24,768 bases of DNA from JAAYDY01 sp964500225 (GCA_964500225.1 CAZCOA010000042.1:1-24768); one strand, 5' to 3'. Shown: positions 16,253 through 24,487, counted from the stretch's first letter. The notes: generated by a model from the letters alone, not told the origin. Made by a program: numbers and translations.

Positions 16253-17344
16253 ATGCTCAGCCGCCGCCTGACCCTCTTCCGGATCTTCGGCATCCCTGTC
16301 CGCCTCGGCATCTCCTGGCTCATCCTGTTCGCCGTGGTCTTTGTCGGACTGGCCCAATCGTACTACGCGCACTCGTTCGGACTCTCCAGCGGCCGGATCT
16401 ATGTGATGTCGCTCGTCGCCACGGTGCTCTATCTCGGTTCGCTTCTGATGCACGAGTTCGGCCACGCTCTGGCCGCCAGGGCCTTCGGCGTGCCGGTGCT
16501 CTCGGTCGAGCTGTTCGCCCTCGGCGGCGTGGCACACATGGGCGGATTCACCCGGCGTCCCCGCGACGAGTTCGTCATGGCTGCCGCCGGCCCCACCGTG
16601 TCCCTTGTCCTGGCCGCTCTGTTCGCCGTGGCGGCAGCGGCCAGCTTCGTCTTGCAACTGCCCTCGGTCATCGTGGATCTCTGGACAAAGGTGGCCTTGT
16701 TCAATACGGCGATCATGCTCTTCAATCTCCTGCCGGCCTATCCGCTGGACGGCGGACGGCTGCTCCAGGGAATGCTTTGGTGGCTTACCGGCAGCAGAAC
16801 GCTTTCGGCCGGCATCGCCGCCGCGGTGGGGTTCCTCCTGGCCGCCACCCTGGTCGCCGTCGGCCTGTTCTACTTGCGAACCGAGGGGCCGAGCATCGGC
16901 GCCGTCTGGCCGATCGCCCTGGGCGGGTTCGTCGCCACGTCCGCCTTGGGAGCTTACCGATCCACTCGGAACGTCGATCGCATGAGCACCATGACCGCCG
17001 GACAGGCCGTCGATCCGAATGTGCAGACCATCGACGCCGCCGCAGCCGCCGATCCGGCCAGCCCTGTCGTTGTGCAGACCAACCTGCCTCTGGTCCTCGT
17101 GTTGGACGACCAGCACCGCGCCGCAGCCGTCATGGTGCCGCCCGGCAACCTCCGCCAGGCTCGCGACACCGAGTGGCCGACGGTCCTCATCGAATCGGAC
17201 CGACGCGTGGCCGATTCCGTCCCCCTGCTGGAGGCCGTGGACCGCATGGGCCGCATGAACACCTTCTGGCTCGTCGTCGAGGACGCCCAGGGCCGCTACA
17301 TCGGCACCGTCACCACACCCGGCCTGCGGCAAATGATGCAATGA
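16253..17344 (+). CDS. Site-2-protease-family zinc metalloprotease (M50) with CBS-like C terminus
   Basis: Intramembrane metalloprotease, 363 residues, inner membrane. The zinc motif HEFGH is at residues 67-71 inside a membrane segment, and the third ligand Asp166 lies in NLLPAYPLDGGR, the second M50 signature. The N terminus (FRIFGIPVRLGISWLILFAV) is that of the S2P/Rip3-like subgroup. After about six membrane segments the last about 130 residues (from DRMSTMTAGQAVDP) look like a pair of CBS modules, which in this subgroup bind adenine nucleotides and may gate activity. ATG 16253 is used because it begins at the conserved N terminus; a GGGA lies nine to ten bases upstream. The natural substrate, often an anti-sigma factor or membrane regulator, is not encoded nearby. 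No terminator is seen after it. Confidence 0.9.
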   Translation: MLSRRLTLFRIFGIPVRLGISWLILFAVVFVGLAQSYYAHSFGLSSGRIYVMSLVATVLYLGSLLMHEFGHALAARAFGVPVLSVELFALGGVAHMGGFTRRPRDEFVMAAAGPTVSLVLAALFAVAAAASFVLQLPSVIVDLWTKVALFNTAIMLFNLLPAYPLDGGRLLQGMLWWLTGSRTLSAGIAAAVGFLLAATLVAVGLFYLRTEGPSIGAVWPIALGGFVATSALGAYRSTRNVDRMSTMTAGQAVDPNVQTIDAAAAADPASPVVVQTNLPLVLVLDDQHRAAAVMVPPGNLRQARDTEWPTVLIESDRRVADSVPLLEAVDRMGRMNTFWLVVEDAQGRYIGTVTTPGLRQMMQ

Positions 17345-17365
17345 GTTGGGACGGCTCGTTTTCCC

Positions 17366-17393
17366 TTGACCGTCACGCCGATACGATTATCAT
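17366..17393 (+). promoter_or_regulatory. Promoter of the cimA-valS leader
   Basis: TTGACC at 17366-17371 and TATCAT at 17388-17393, spaced 16 bases, identical in hexamers and spacing to the importer promoter at 8243-8270. The start near 17400 leaves room for a Shine-Dalgarno (GGGAG 17418-17422) and the leader peptide ATG at 17434. Confidence 0.7.
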
Positions 17394-17433
17394 AGTGTTC
17401 TGCGATTCCAGGAACGTGGGAGAATGTGGCGCT

Positions 17434-17535
17434 ATGGCCAACCGGAATGTGACTTGGCGTTCTGACTCTCGGAACAGGTCCCGGCCGGCCGTGCGCCGCA
17501 TCATCGTCATCGTACCCGGTCCCTCCGGGGCGTGA
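17434..17535 (+). CDS. Ile/Val-rich leader peptide of the cimA attenuator
   Basis: A 33-codon reading frame starting ATG at 17434 and ending TGA at 17533-17535. Codons 23-27 read Ile-Ile-Val-Ile-Val (ATC ATC GTC ATC GTA, 17500-17514). They come just before the 5' arm of the antiterminator, as in classical branched-chain amino acid leader peptides. GGGAG at 17418-17422 is 11 bases upstream, slightly far but usable. The product is basic (many Arg) and has no domain. Its likely role is purely to sense charged tRNA-Ile and tRNA-Val by ribosome stalling: with ample charging the ribosome reaches the stop and covers 17522-17530; with poor charging it waits over the Ile codons. The in-frame frame extends further upstream into the preceding gene, but that part is out of frame with the protease. 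Confidence 0.75.
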   Translation: MANRNVTWRSDSRNRSRPAVRRIIVIVPGPSGA

Positions 17536-17595
17536 CGCCGCGCTTCAACCGCTCAGACCCCGGAGGCGACCCAATCAGGTGCTTCGGGGTTTTTT
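17522..17595 (+). promoter_or_regulatory. Ribosome-mediated transcription attenuator (antiterminator/terminator switch)
   Basis: Segment 2 (17522-17530, CCTCCGGGG) is exactly complementary over 9 bases to segment 3 (17558-17566, CCCCGGAGG). Segment 3 is also the 5' arm of the terminator that pairs with 17582-17590. The two pairings exclude each other. Segment 2 overlaps the last leader codons (Pro-Ser-Gly-Ala), so a ribosome that finishes the peptide masks it and lets the terminator form, while one stalled at the first Ile codons leaves it free. A small GGCG/CGCC hairpin (17529-17539) could serve as a protector or pause structure. Confidence 0.75.
17557..17595 (+). terminator. Intrinsic terminator of the cimA leader
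   Basis: Arms 17557-17565 and 17582-17590 form nine pairs (one G-U). A small internal loop and three further pairs (ACC/GGT) follow, closed by a six-base loop, and six T residues run at 17590-17595. It lies about 50 bases before cimA, inside its leader. Confidence 0.8.
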
Positions 17596-17647
17596 CGTGT
17601 CCTGACACGACGTTCCAAGCGAGGCGGCCTCTGCGGCCGAGCACGAT

Positions 17648-19222
17648 ATGGCTAAACTGGTCACCTACGATACGACGCTCCGCGACGGCGCCCAAACCGA
17701 GGGCGTCTCCTTCAGTCTCGACGACAAACTCCTGATCGCCCGGCGACTGGACCTGCTGGGCATCGACTACATCGAGGGCGGTTTCCCACAGTCCAATGCC
17801 AAGGACGAGGCCTTCTTCCGCGAGTTGAAGCGCCAACCCTTGACCCATGCCCGCGTGACAGCCTTCGGGATGACCCGCCGGGCCGGCACGAGCACCGAAA
17901 ACGACGCGGGTTTGGCCGCCCTGCTTGCCAGCGAGACGCCCGCCTGTGCCCTGGTCGGCAAATCGTGGGACTTCCATGTCACCGATGCCCTGAGGGTCTC
18001 CCTGGACGAGAACCTGAAAATGATCGGCGAATCGGTGGGCTACCTGAAAAGTCGGGGCCGCGAGGTGCTCTTCGACGCCGAGCATTTCTTCGACGGCTAC
18101 AAGGCGAACCCCGACTATGCGATGCGGTGCCTCCAGGCCGCCGCCGAGGCGGGGGCCGACTGGCTCGTCCTCTGCGACACCAACGGCGGCACCCTGCCCC
18201 AGTACATCGAAACCGCGGTGCGCGAGGTCCGAAGCCGCTTTTCCGTCCCGCTCGGCATCCATGCGCATAACGACGCCGGCCTGGCCGTGGCCGCATCGCT
18301 AGCCGCCGTGGCCGGCGGCGCCACCCAGATTCAGGGCACCATCAACGGCCTGGGCGAGCGTTGCGGCAACGCCGACCTGTGCGTCTGTATTGCCAATCTG
18401 CAATTGAAACTCGGCCACGACCTATTACCGGCCGAGCACCTGCGCCGCCTGACCGAAACGTCACGGTTCGTTTACGAAATCGCCAATCTGAACCTCGTGC
18501 CGAACCAGCCATATGTCGGCGTCAGCGCGTTTGCCCACAAGGGCGGCATGCACGCCTCGGCCATGGCCCGCGACTCGCGCAGCTACGAGCACGTGAAGCC
18601 CGACCTGGTGGGCAACACCCGGCGCATCCTCATCAGCGAACTGGCCGGGGCGAGCAACGTGGCCCTGAAGGCCCGCAAATTCAACGTCCAGGACGACAAG
18701 GCCCTGATGGCCCGCCTGCGCGACCGCGTCCAGCAGTTGGAAAACGAAGGCTACCAGTTCGAGGCGGCCGAAGCGTCGTTCGAGATGCTGCTGCGTCGCG
18801 AAATCGGCCAGCATACCCGCTTCTTCGAGCTCGACAACTACCACGTCAACATCTATAAAGATGACGGAAACCAGCCGGTGACCGTGGCCACGGTGAAAAT
18901 TACCATCAACGGCCGCACCGAACACCACGTGGCCGAAGGCGACGGCCCCGTCAATGCCCTTGACGCGGCCCTGCGCAAGGCCCTGCTCGGCGACTATCCG
19001 AACCTGTCGCAGATGCACTTGGCCGACTACAAGGTCCGCGTGATCAACTCGCAGGCTGCCACGGCCGCCAGGGTCCGCGTCACGATCGAGTCGAAGGACC
19101 AGGACGAGCACTGGGGCTCCGTCGGCGTCTCGGAGAACATCATCGACGCCTCGTGGCAGGCCCTGACCGATTCCATCGAGTACAAGCTCTTGAAAGACCG
19201 CGAGGCCGCCGAGAAGAAGTGA
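17648..19222 (+). CDS. cimA: (R)-citramalate synthase
   Basis: Condenses acetyl-CoA with pyruvate to citramalate, the entry to threonine-independent isoleucine synthesis. 524 residues, the normal length of the CimA (TIGR00977-type) branch of the isopropylmalate/homocitrate synthase family. The N terminus carries YDTTLRDGAQTEGVSFS (7-23), with the catalytic Arg12-Asp13 pair. The metal-binding HAHND is at 205-209, and GTINGLGERCGNADL follows near 233. The stretch YVGVSAFAHKGGMHASA is characteristic of CimA rather than LeuA. Residues from about 385 form the LeuA-type allosteric domain, where isoleucine feedback is expected. ATG 17648 gives the conserved N terminus; only a weak GAG is upstream. 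Control by an Ile/Val leader attenuator agrees with the assigned pathway. valS follows after 44 bases. Confidence 0.93.
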   Translation: MAKLVTYDTTLRDGAQTEGVSFSLDDKLLIARRLDLLGIDYIEGGFPQSNAKDEAFFRELKRQPLTHARVTAFGMTRRAGTSTENDAGLAALLASETPACALVGKSWDFHVTDALRVSLDENLKMIGESVGYLKSRGREVLFDAEHFFDGYKANPDYAMRCLQAAAEAGADWLVLCDTNGGTLPQYIETAVREVRSRFSVPLGIHAHNDAGLAVAASLAAVAGGATQIQGTINGLGERCGNADLCVCIANLQLKLGHDLLPAEHLRRLTETSRFVYEIANLNLVPNQPYVGVSAFAHKGGMHASAMARDSRSYEHVKPDLVGNTRRILISELAGASNVALKARKFNVQDDKALMARLRDRVQQLENEGYQFEAAEASFEMLLRREIGQHTRFFELDNYHVNIYKDDGNQPVTVATVKITINGRTEHHVAEGDGPVNALDAALRKALLGDYPNLSQMHLADYKVRVINSQAATAARVRVTIESKDQDEHWGSVGVSENIIDASWQALTDSIEYKLLKDREAAEKK

Positions 19223-19266
19223 CCGGCCGCCCCGAAAGCCAACACACGGAGAAACGCGAGCAGAGC

Positions 19267-22071
19267 ATGAACCAGACGCAAACGCCCGACCTTCCACCGC
19301 AATACGACCCCGCCGCCTTTGAGGCTCAGTCGCGGGCCCTGTGGGATCGCGGCGGGTACTTCCACGCCGATCCCGCCGCACCCGGCGAGCCGTACACCAT
19401 TGTCATTCCACCGCCGAACGTCACCGGCGCGCTGCACATGGGCCACGGTCTGGACAACACGCTTCAAGACATTCTGATCCGCTGGCGCCGCATGCAGGGC
19501 CGCAACACCCTCTGGATGCCCGGCACCGATCATGCCGGCATCGCCACGCAGACCGTGGTCGAGAAACGCATCCTCGCCGAGGAGGGCAAAACGCGCCACC
19601 AGGTCGGCCGCGAGGCCCTCGTCCGACGCATCTGGCAGTGGAAAGACGAGTACGAGGCCCGCATCACCAGCCAGCTCAAGAGCATGGGCTGCTCGTGCGA
19701 CTGGCAGCGGCAACGCTTCACGCTCGACGAGGTGTGTGCGCGTGCCGTGCGGCACACGTTCTTCCGCCTGTTCCGCGACGGCCTGATTTATCGCGGCAAG
19801 CGGCTCGTCAACTGGGACCCCGCCACCGAAACCACCCTGGCCGACGACGAGGTCGAATACGAAACCGTCCACAGCCACTTCTGGCACATACGCTATCCGC
19901 TGAGCGACGGGTCCGGTCAGGTGGTGGTCGCCACGACGCGGCCCGAGACCATGCTGGGCGACACCGCCGTGGCCGTCCATCCGCACGACCCGCGGTACCA
20001 GGCCCTCATCGGCCGCACGGTCAGGCTCCCGCTGATGAATCGCGAGATTCCGATCATCGGCGACGACTATGTGGACCGCGAAACAGGCACCGGCTGCCTG
20101 AAAGTCACCCCCGCCCACGACTTCAACGACTGGGCCATCGGCCAGCGGCACCGGTTGCCTGTGATCAACGTGCTGGAACCCAATGGCACGATCAACGCCA
20201 ACGGCGGCAAGTATGCCGGCCTGGACCGGTTCGAGGCCCGCAAGCGCATCGTCGCCGACCTGGAGGCGCTCGGCCTGCTCGACAAGATCGAGGACTACAC
20301 GCACGAAGTCGGTCACAGTTACCGCAGCCACGTGCCCATCGAGCCGTACCTGTCGGATCAGTGGTACGTATCAGTCAAGAACGAAAAATGCAACCTGGCC
20401 CAAGCGGCCGCCGAGGCGGTCCTGAGCGGCCGTGTCAGGTTCCACCCCGACCGCTACGCCCAGACGTACCTGTCGTGGCTCGAGAACCTGCGCGACTGGC
20501 CCATCAGCCGCCAACTCTGGTGGGGCCACCGCATCCCCATTTGGTACGCCCCGGCCGAAGTGACCGATGAGCAGATGAGAAAGGCATTCGCCGGCCGCTC
20601 CGACGTGGCCTACCGCCGCGACACCGACAACGGCACATGGTACGTCTGCCCGTGCGAAGGCGAGCTCGCCGGCAACGAACTCGGCAACGGCGTGGCATTG
20701 CAACAAGACCCGGACGTGCTCGACACGTGGTTCTCCAGCGCCCTGTGGCCGCACTCGACGCTGGGCTGGCCCGAGACGACCGCCGAGTTGAAGCGCTACT
20801 ATCCGACGAGCACGCTCGTGACGGCCCGCGAGATCATCACGCTCTGGGTCTCGCGCATGGTCATGATGGGCCTCTACAACGTCGGCGACATCCCGTTCAC
20901 CGACGTCTTCATCCACGCCGTGATCCTCGACGGCAAAGGCCAGCGGATGAGCAAGTCCAAGGGCAACGGCATCGACCCCGTGGACATCATCGACACCTAC
21001 GGAGCCGACGCCATGCGGTTCACCCTGGCCCAAATGACCACCGAAAGCCAGGACATCCGCCTGCCTGTCGAGAAGGACGAGCGGAGCCGCCTCACGAGTT
21101 CCCGGTTCGACATCGGCCGCAACTTCTGCAACAAGTTCTGGAACGCCGCCCGGTTTACCTTCATGAACCTGGCCGACTACAACGACAAGCCGCTGGACCG
21201 ATCCCGCCTGCTGCTGGAAGACCGGTGGATTCTGTCGCGGCTCACGAACACGGTGGCCGAGGCCACGGCCGCACTCGAAGCGTTCCGGTTCCATGACTGC
21301 GTCGAGACGGTTTACACCTTCTTCTGGAGCGACTTCTGCGACTGGTACCTGGAAATCACCAAGCCGCGCATGCGCGACGCGGCCACAAGGGCCGTGCCGC
21401 AAAAGATCCTGGCCTACGCCCTGGACCGGCTGCTGCGACTGCTCCACCCCTTCGTGCCGCACATCACCGAGACGTTGTGGCAGCACCTGAACGCCGTCGT
21501 GCCGGACCGTTCGCTCGACACCGAGGCTCCTGCCCCGACCGCGGCGGCCTGCGCCGTGGCGCGGTGGCCGGAACCCGTGGCGGCGTTCCGCGATGCCGAC
21601 GCCGAGACGGACTTTGCCCTGGTCCAAGCCACCATCCGGGCCATTCGCAACATCCGGGCCCGCATGGGCATCGCGCCGCGCGCGCCGCTGACGGCCGCCA
21701 TCAAGGCCGCGCCCGACGCCGTCACGCGCCTCCGCGCCGCCGCCGACACCATCAAACACCTGGCCTTGCTCGACTCCGTCACTGCCGCCGCGGACACGGC
21801 GAAACCGCCCGCTTCGGCCGCCGAAGTGGTCGAAGGCGTCGAGGTCTATGTGCCGCTGGCCGGCGTCATCGATCTGGAGACCGAGCGCGAGCGGTTGCGC
21901 AAACGCATCGCCGAACAGGAGAAGTTCCGCGACGGCAGCCAGAAGAAGTTGGCGAACGAGAACTTCGTCGCCCGCGCCAAGCCCGAGGTCGTCCAGGCCG
22001 AACGCGACCGCCTCGACAAGATCAACGCCGAACTGACCGCCCTGATGGCGAACCTGAAGGATCTGGAATAG
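19267..22071 (+). CDS. valS: Valyl-tRNA synthetase
   Basis: Class I synthetase charging tRNA-Val, cytoplasmic, 934 residues, a usual length. HMGH (class I HIGH motif) is at residues 57-60 within PPPNVTGALHMGHG, and the KMSKS loop reads RMSKS at 560-564. The CP1 editing domain shows TTRPETMLGDTAVAVHP and GTGCLKVTPAHDFND, the site that hydrolyses mischarged Thr-tRNA. The C terminus ends in the ValS coiled-coil arm (about 870-934, heptad-like with many Glu/Arg). ATG 19267 is preferred: the frame open from 19153 overlaps the end of cimA. The ribosome binding site is weak (GGAG about 15 bases off). The 44-base gap and absence of a terminator make cotranscription with cimA likely, putting it under the same leader. 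Confidence 0.96.
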   Translation: MNQTQTPDLPPQYDPAAFEAQSRALWDRGGYFHADPAAPGEPYTIVIPPPNVTGALHMGHGLDNTLQDILIRWRRMQGRNTLWMPGTDHAGIATQTVVEKRILAEEGKTRHQVGREALVRRIWQWKDEYEARITSQLKSMGCSCDWQRQRFTLDEVCARAVRHTFFRLFRDGLIYRGKRLVNWDPATETTLADDEVEYETVHSHFWHIRYPLSDGSGQVVVATTRPETMLGDTAVAVHPHDPRYQALIGRTVRLPLMNREIPIIGDDYVDRETGTGCLKVTPAHDFNDWAIGQRHRLPVINVLEPNGTINANGGKYAGLDRFEARKRIVADLEALGLLDKIEDYTHEVGHSYRSHVPIEPYLSDQWYVSVKNEKCNLAQAAAEAVLSGRVRFHPDRYAQTYLSWLENLRDWPISRQLWWGHRIPIWYAPAEVTDEQMRKAFAGRSDVAYRRDTDNGTWYVCPCEGELAGNELGNGVALQQDPDVLDTWFSSALWPHSTLGWPETTAELKRYYPTSTLVTAREIITLWVSRMVMMGLYNVGDIPFTDVFIHAVILDGKGQRMSKSKGNGIDPVDIIDTYGADAMRFTLAQMTTESQDIRLPVEKDERSRLTSSRFDIGRNFCNKFWNAARFTFMNLADYNDKPLDRSRLLLEDRWILSRLTNTVAEATAALEAFRFHDCVETVYTFFWSDFCDWYLEITKPRMRDAATRAVPQKILAYALDRLLRLLHPFVPHITETLWQHLNAVVPDRSLDTEAPAPTAAACAVARWPEPVAAFRDADAETDFALVQATIRAIRNIRARMGIAPRAPLTAAIKAAPDAVTRLRAAADTIKHLALLDSVTAAADTAKPPASAAEVVEGVEVYVPLAGVIDLETERERLRKRIAEQEKFRDGSQKKLANENFVARAKPEVVQAERDRLDKINAELTALMANLKDLE

Positions 22072-22159
22072 GCGGCACGGCCGGATCGTCGCAACCCCCA
22101 GGCAGCGTCAGGCATGCCGCACGTTCCGACCGCTCCCTGCGCGGGGACGCCTTTTCGAG

Positions 22160-22187
22160 TTGACCGCGGCACCAGGACAGGTACCAT
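22160..22187 (+). promoter_or_regulatory. Promoter of the SDR-manD pair
   Basis: TTGACC at 22160-22165 and TACCAT at 22182-22187, spaced 16 bases. The start would be near 22194, within or beside a 5-bp AAAAG/CTTTT inverted repeat (22191-22205). About 64 bases of leader precede ATG 22258. Confidence 0.5.
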
Positions 22188-22257
22188 CTCAAAAGGGGGA
22201 CTTTTCTGCCGACGGCTTCCCGCGTCGGCTCAGACAGTTGCGACGGAGCGGTGTGCC

Positions 22258-23064
22258 ATGAGTTCCGATCTTGGGCCGCACGTCTCGGCCCGATTTCCCG
22301 ACCTCAAGGGCAAGACGGTCATCGTGACCGGAGCCAGTCGCGGCATCGGCCGCCACATCGGCCTTTTCTGCGGGCGACAGGGCATGGACGTGGTCCTCGC
22401 CGGACGGTCGGCCGACCTGGGCGAAGCCGTGGCTGCCGAGGTTCGCGCTACGGGAGCACGGTGCGAATGGGTAACCGGCGACGTGTCCGATGAGACGGTC
22501 GCCCGCGAGGTCGTCGCCACGGCGGTCCGCGCCTTCGGCCGCCTCGATCTACTGGTCAACAATGCCGCATGGAAAGGCGGTCGTCCGTTTCTGGACCTGG
22601 ACGAGGACATCTACCATCGCAGCTTCGAGAAGAATCTGCGGATGGTCTATCTGATGAGTCGCCTGGCGGCCCGCCACATGGCCGATCACGGCGGCGGCTC
22701 GATCATCCATATTTCTTCAGTCGGCGGCCTGCGCGCTCATCGCGGCACATCCGGCTACGACGCTTCTAAAGGAGCCATCGACGCCCTCACCCGGGCCATG
22801 GCCCTGGACCTCGCGCCGCACCGCATCCGCGTCAACGCCGTGGCCCCCGGCTTCACGCCCGACGACCCCGTCCGCCTCAGCCGCCCCGATGCCGTCCGCA
22901 GCAAAGCCGCCGGCATTCCCCTCGGACGCGAGGGCACCGGCGAAGACGTGGCCGCCGCGGTCGCCTTCCTCGCGTCCGACGCCGCCGCCTACATCACCGG
23001 ACAGATCCTCTACGTCGATGGCGGCCTGACCGTGCAGCTCACGCCCCCGGGCATCACCATCTGA
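22258..23064 (+). CDS. Short-chain dehydrogenase/reductase (classical SDR)
   Basis: NAD(P)-dependent oxidoreductase, 268 residues. The cofactor motif TGASRGIG is at 24-31 and NNAAW follows near residue 100. The catalytic set is Ser154, Tyr167 and Lys171 (YDASK), and the PG motif reads NAVAPGFTPDD. All catalytic residues are present. ATG 22258 has GGAG nine bases upstream; the frame open from 22114 is not needed. It sits 17 bases before a mannonate-dehydratase-type gene, so a sugar-acid substrate is likely; one possibility is an SDR-type D-mannonate oxidoreductase interconverting fructuronate and mannonate. SDR sequence alone does not define the substrate, and acyl-chain reductases of the FabG type look similar. 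Confidence 0.9.
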   Translation: MSSDLGPHVSARFPDLKGKTVIVTGASRGIGRHIGLFCGRQGMDVVLAGRSADLGEAVAAEVRATGARCEWVTGDVSDETVAREVVATAVRAFGRLDLLVNNAAWKGGRPFLDLDEDIYHRSFEKNLRMVYLMSRLAARHMADHGGGSIIHISSVGGLRAHRGTSGYDASKGAIDALTRAMALDLAPHRIRVNAVAPGFTPDDPVRLSRPDAVRSKAAGIPLGREGTGEDVAAAVAFLASDAAAYITGQILYVDGGLTVQLTPPGITI

Positions 23065-23081
23065 CACAAGGAGTCCGGCCC

Positions 23082-24284
23082 ATGGCCCACCTGAAGATCC
23101 AAGCGGTCCAATGCCACCTGACCCAGCCCGACGCGCAGCGGCTCATCGTCGTCAAAGTGCTTACCAACGAACCCGGTCTTTACGGCCTCGGCTGCGCAAC
23201 GTTCACCCAGCGGCACATGGCCGTCAAGGCCGCCGTCGAGCACCATATCGGCCCGTTCGTCCTCGGCAAAGACCCGCGAAACATCGAAGACCTATGGCAA
23301 TCGGCGATGGTCAACGGCTACTGGCGCAACGGCCCCGTCCTGAACAACGCCATCAGCGGCGTGGACATGGCCCTCTGGGACATCCAGGGCAAGCTCGCCG
23401 GCATGCCGTGCTACCAGCTCTGGGGCGGCAAGTCGCGCCCGGCAGCCGCCGTCTATGTACATGCCGGCGGCCGAACGCCCGCCGAAGTGCTCGAAAGCGT
23501 GCGGCGATGGACCGAACAGGGCTTCCGCCACGTCCGATGCCAGTTGGGCGGCTACGTGGGTCAGGGCGCGCAGCACGTGCGGCCCGACGGCGCCCCCGAC
23601 GGCGCCTACTTCGACGCTCGCGAGAAGCTGCATTCGATTCCCGCCCTGTTTGAGGCCCTGCGGAACGAACTCGGCGACAGCGTCGAGTTGCTGCACGACG
23701 TACACGAACGCCTGGCCCCCATCGATGCCGTGTACCTGGCCAAGGCCCTCGAACCGTACCGGCTGTTCTTCCTGGAAGACCTGCTGGCACCCGAGGACAT
23801 CGACTGGTTCCGCCAGATTCGAGCCGTCTGCGCCACGCCCATCGCTATGGGCGAACTCTTTAACCACCCGCGCGAAATCACTCCCCTGGTGAGCGAGCGG
23901 CTAATCGACTTCATCCGCGTCCACCTGTCGCAGATCGGAGGCCTGACGCCGGCCCTGAAACTGGCGCACCTGTGCGAGGCCTTCGGCGTCCGGACCGCCT
24001 GGCACGGCCCGGCCGACGTGTCGCCGGTCGGCATGGCCGCCGCCGTCCATCTGGACGTCGCCATGCACAACTTCGGCATTCAGGAATGGGCGTTCCGCAA
24101 GGACCGCGAACTGGAAATCTTCCCCGGCATGCCCGAGGTGCGCAACGGCTACGCCTACCCGAACGACCGCCCCGGCCTGGGCATCGACTTCAACGAGACC
24201 CTGGCCGCCAAGTGCCCGTGCGACAACGACAACCCCACCTGGACCGTCAGCCGCCTCCCCGACGGCACCCTCTGGCGCCCGTGA
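23082..24284 (+). CDS. manD: Enolase-superfamily sugar-acid dehydratase, D-mannonate dehydratase type (ManD/RspA)
   Basis: Enolase-superfamily member of the mandelate racemase subgroup, 400 residues, as usual for ManD. Metal ligands Asp206 (HDVHERL), Glu232 (FFLEDLLAPE) and Glu258 (AMGELFNHPREI) have the 26-residue spacing of characterised ManD proteins. His208 matches the active-site histidine two residues after the first ligand, and the Arg in VRCQ (about 152) matches the conserved IRxQ arginine. The closing motifs IDFIRVHLSQIGGLTPA, AWHGPADVSPVG and NFGIQEW are also ManD-like. Expected reaction: D-mannonate to 2-keto-3-deoxygluconate, in hexuronate breakdown; relatives also act weakly on gluconate. 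AAGGAG lies about nine bases before ATG. Coupled with the SDR gene 17 bases upstream. Confidence 0.9.
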   Translation: MAHLKIQAVQCHLTQPDAQRLIVVKVLTNEPGLYGLGCATFTQRHMAVKAAVEHHIGPFVLGKDPRNIEDLWQSAMVNGYWRNGPVLNNAISGVDMALWDIQGKLAGMPCYQLWGGKSRPAAAVYVHAGGRTPAEVLESVRRWTEQGFRHVRCQLGGYVGQGAQHVRPDGAPDGAYFDAREKLHSIPALFEALRNELGDSVELLHDVHERLAPIDAVYLAKALEPYRLFFLEDLLAPEDIDWFRQIRAVCATPIAMGELFNHPREITPLVSERLIDFIRVHLSQIGGLTPALKLAHLCEAFGVRTAWHGPADVSPVGMAAAVHLDVAMHNFGIQEWAFRKDRELEIFPGMPEVRNGYAYPNDRPGLGIDFNETLAAKCPCDNDNPTWTVSRLPDGTLWRP

Positions 24285-24306
24285 GTCCGACGGGTGAGTG
24301 CGTCCA

Positions 24307-24453
24307 GTGGCTCCCCCGAACCGACACGGCGGGCAAGACCGGCTGCGGCACATCGCGGGGACGAAGTGGGGCACGCGGCGGTACCTGACGGTGGAGCGAT
24401 TGACGGAGCAGACCCGGGAGGCCAGCGACGCCCGGCGGAAGCAGGCAGGATGA
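24307..24453 (+). CDS. Short hypothetical reading frame or gene remnant
   Basis: A 48-codon frame from GTG 24307 (or GTG 24298) to TGA 24451. Its end (GTKWGTRRYLTVERLTEQTREA) looks protein-like and basic-amphipathic, but I recognise no family and see no ribosome binding site. It could be the tail of a decayed gene or chance. Confidence 0.2.
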   Translation: MAPPNRHGGQDRLRHIAGTKWGTRRYLTVERLTEQTREASDARRKQAG

Positions 24454-24462
24454 CGCGACGGT

Positions 24463-24487
24463 CTGGTCCGGCCTCCACCCGGACCAG
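24463..24487. terminator. Perfect 9-bp hairpin downstream of manD, possible terminator
   Basis: CTGGTCCGG (24463-24471) pairs exactly with CCGGACCAG (24479-24487) across a seven-base loop. No T tract follows on either strand, so it is a stable stem of uncertain role at the boundary between the manD gene and the lower-GC segment. The remaining bases to 24603 show nothing else I can support. Confidence 0.35.

Noticed and set aside
15833..17341. A 502-codon minus-strand frame over the protease gene
   Set aside because: It is antisense to an M50 protease with intact HEFGH and LDGG motifs and is compositionally a shadow frame.
17400..17647. T-box leader regulating cimA-valS
   Set aside because: No T-box consensus (TGGNACCGCG-like) or specifier stem is visible. 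The Ile/Val leader peptide with alternative stems explains the region better.
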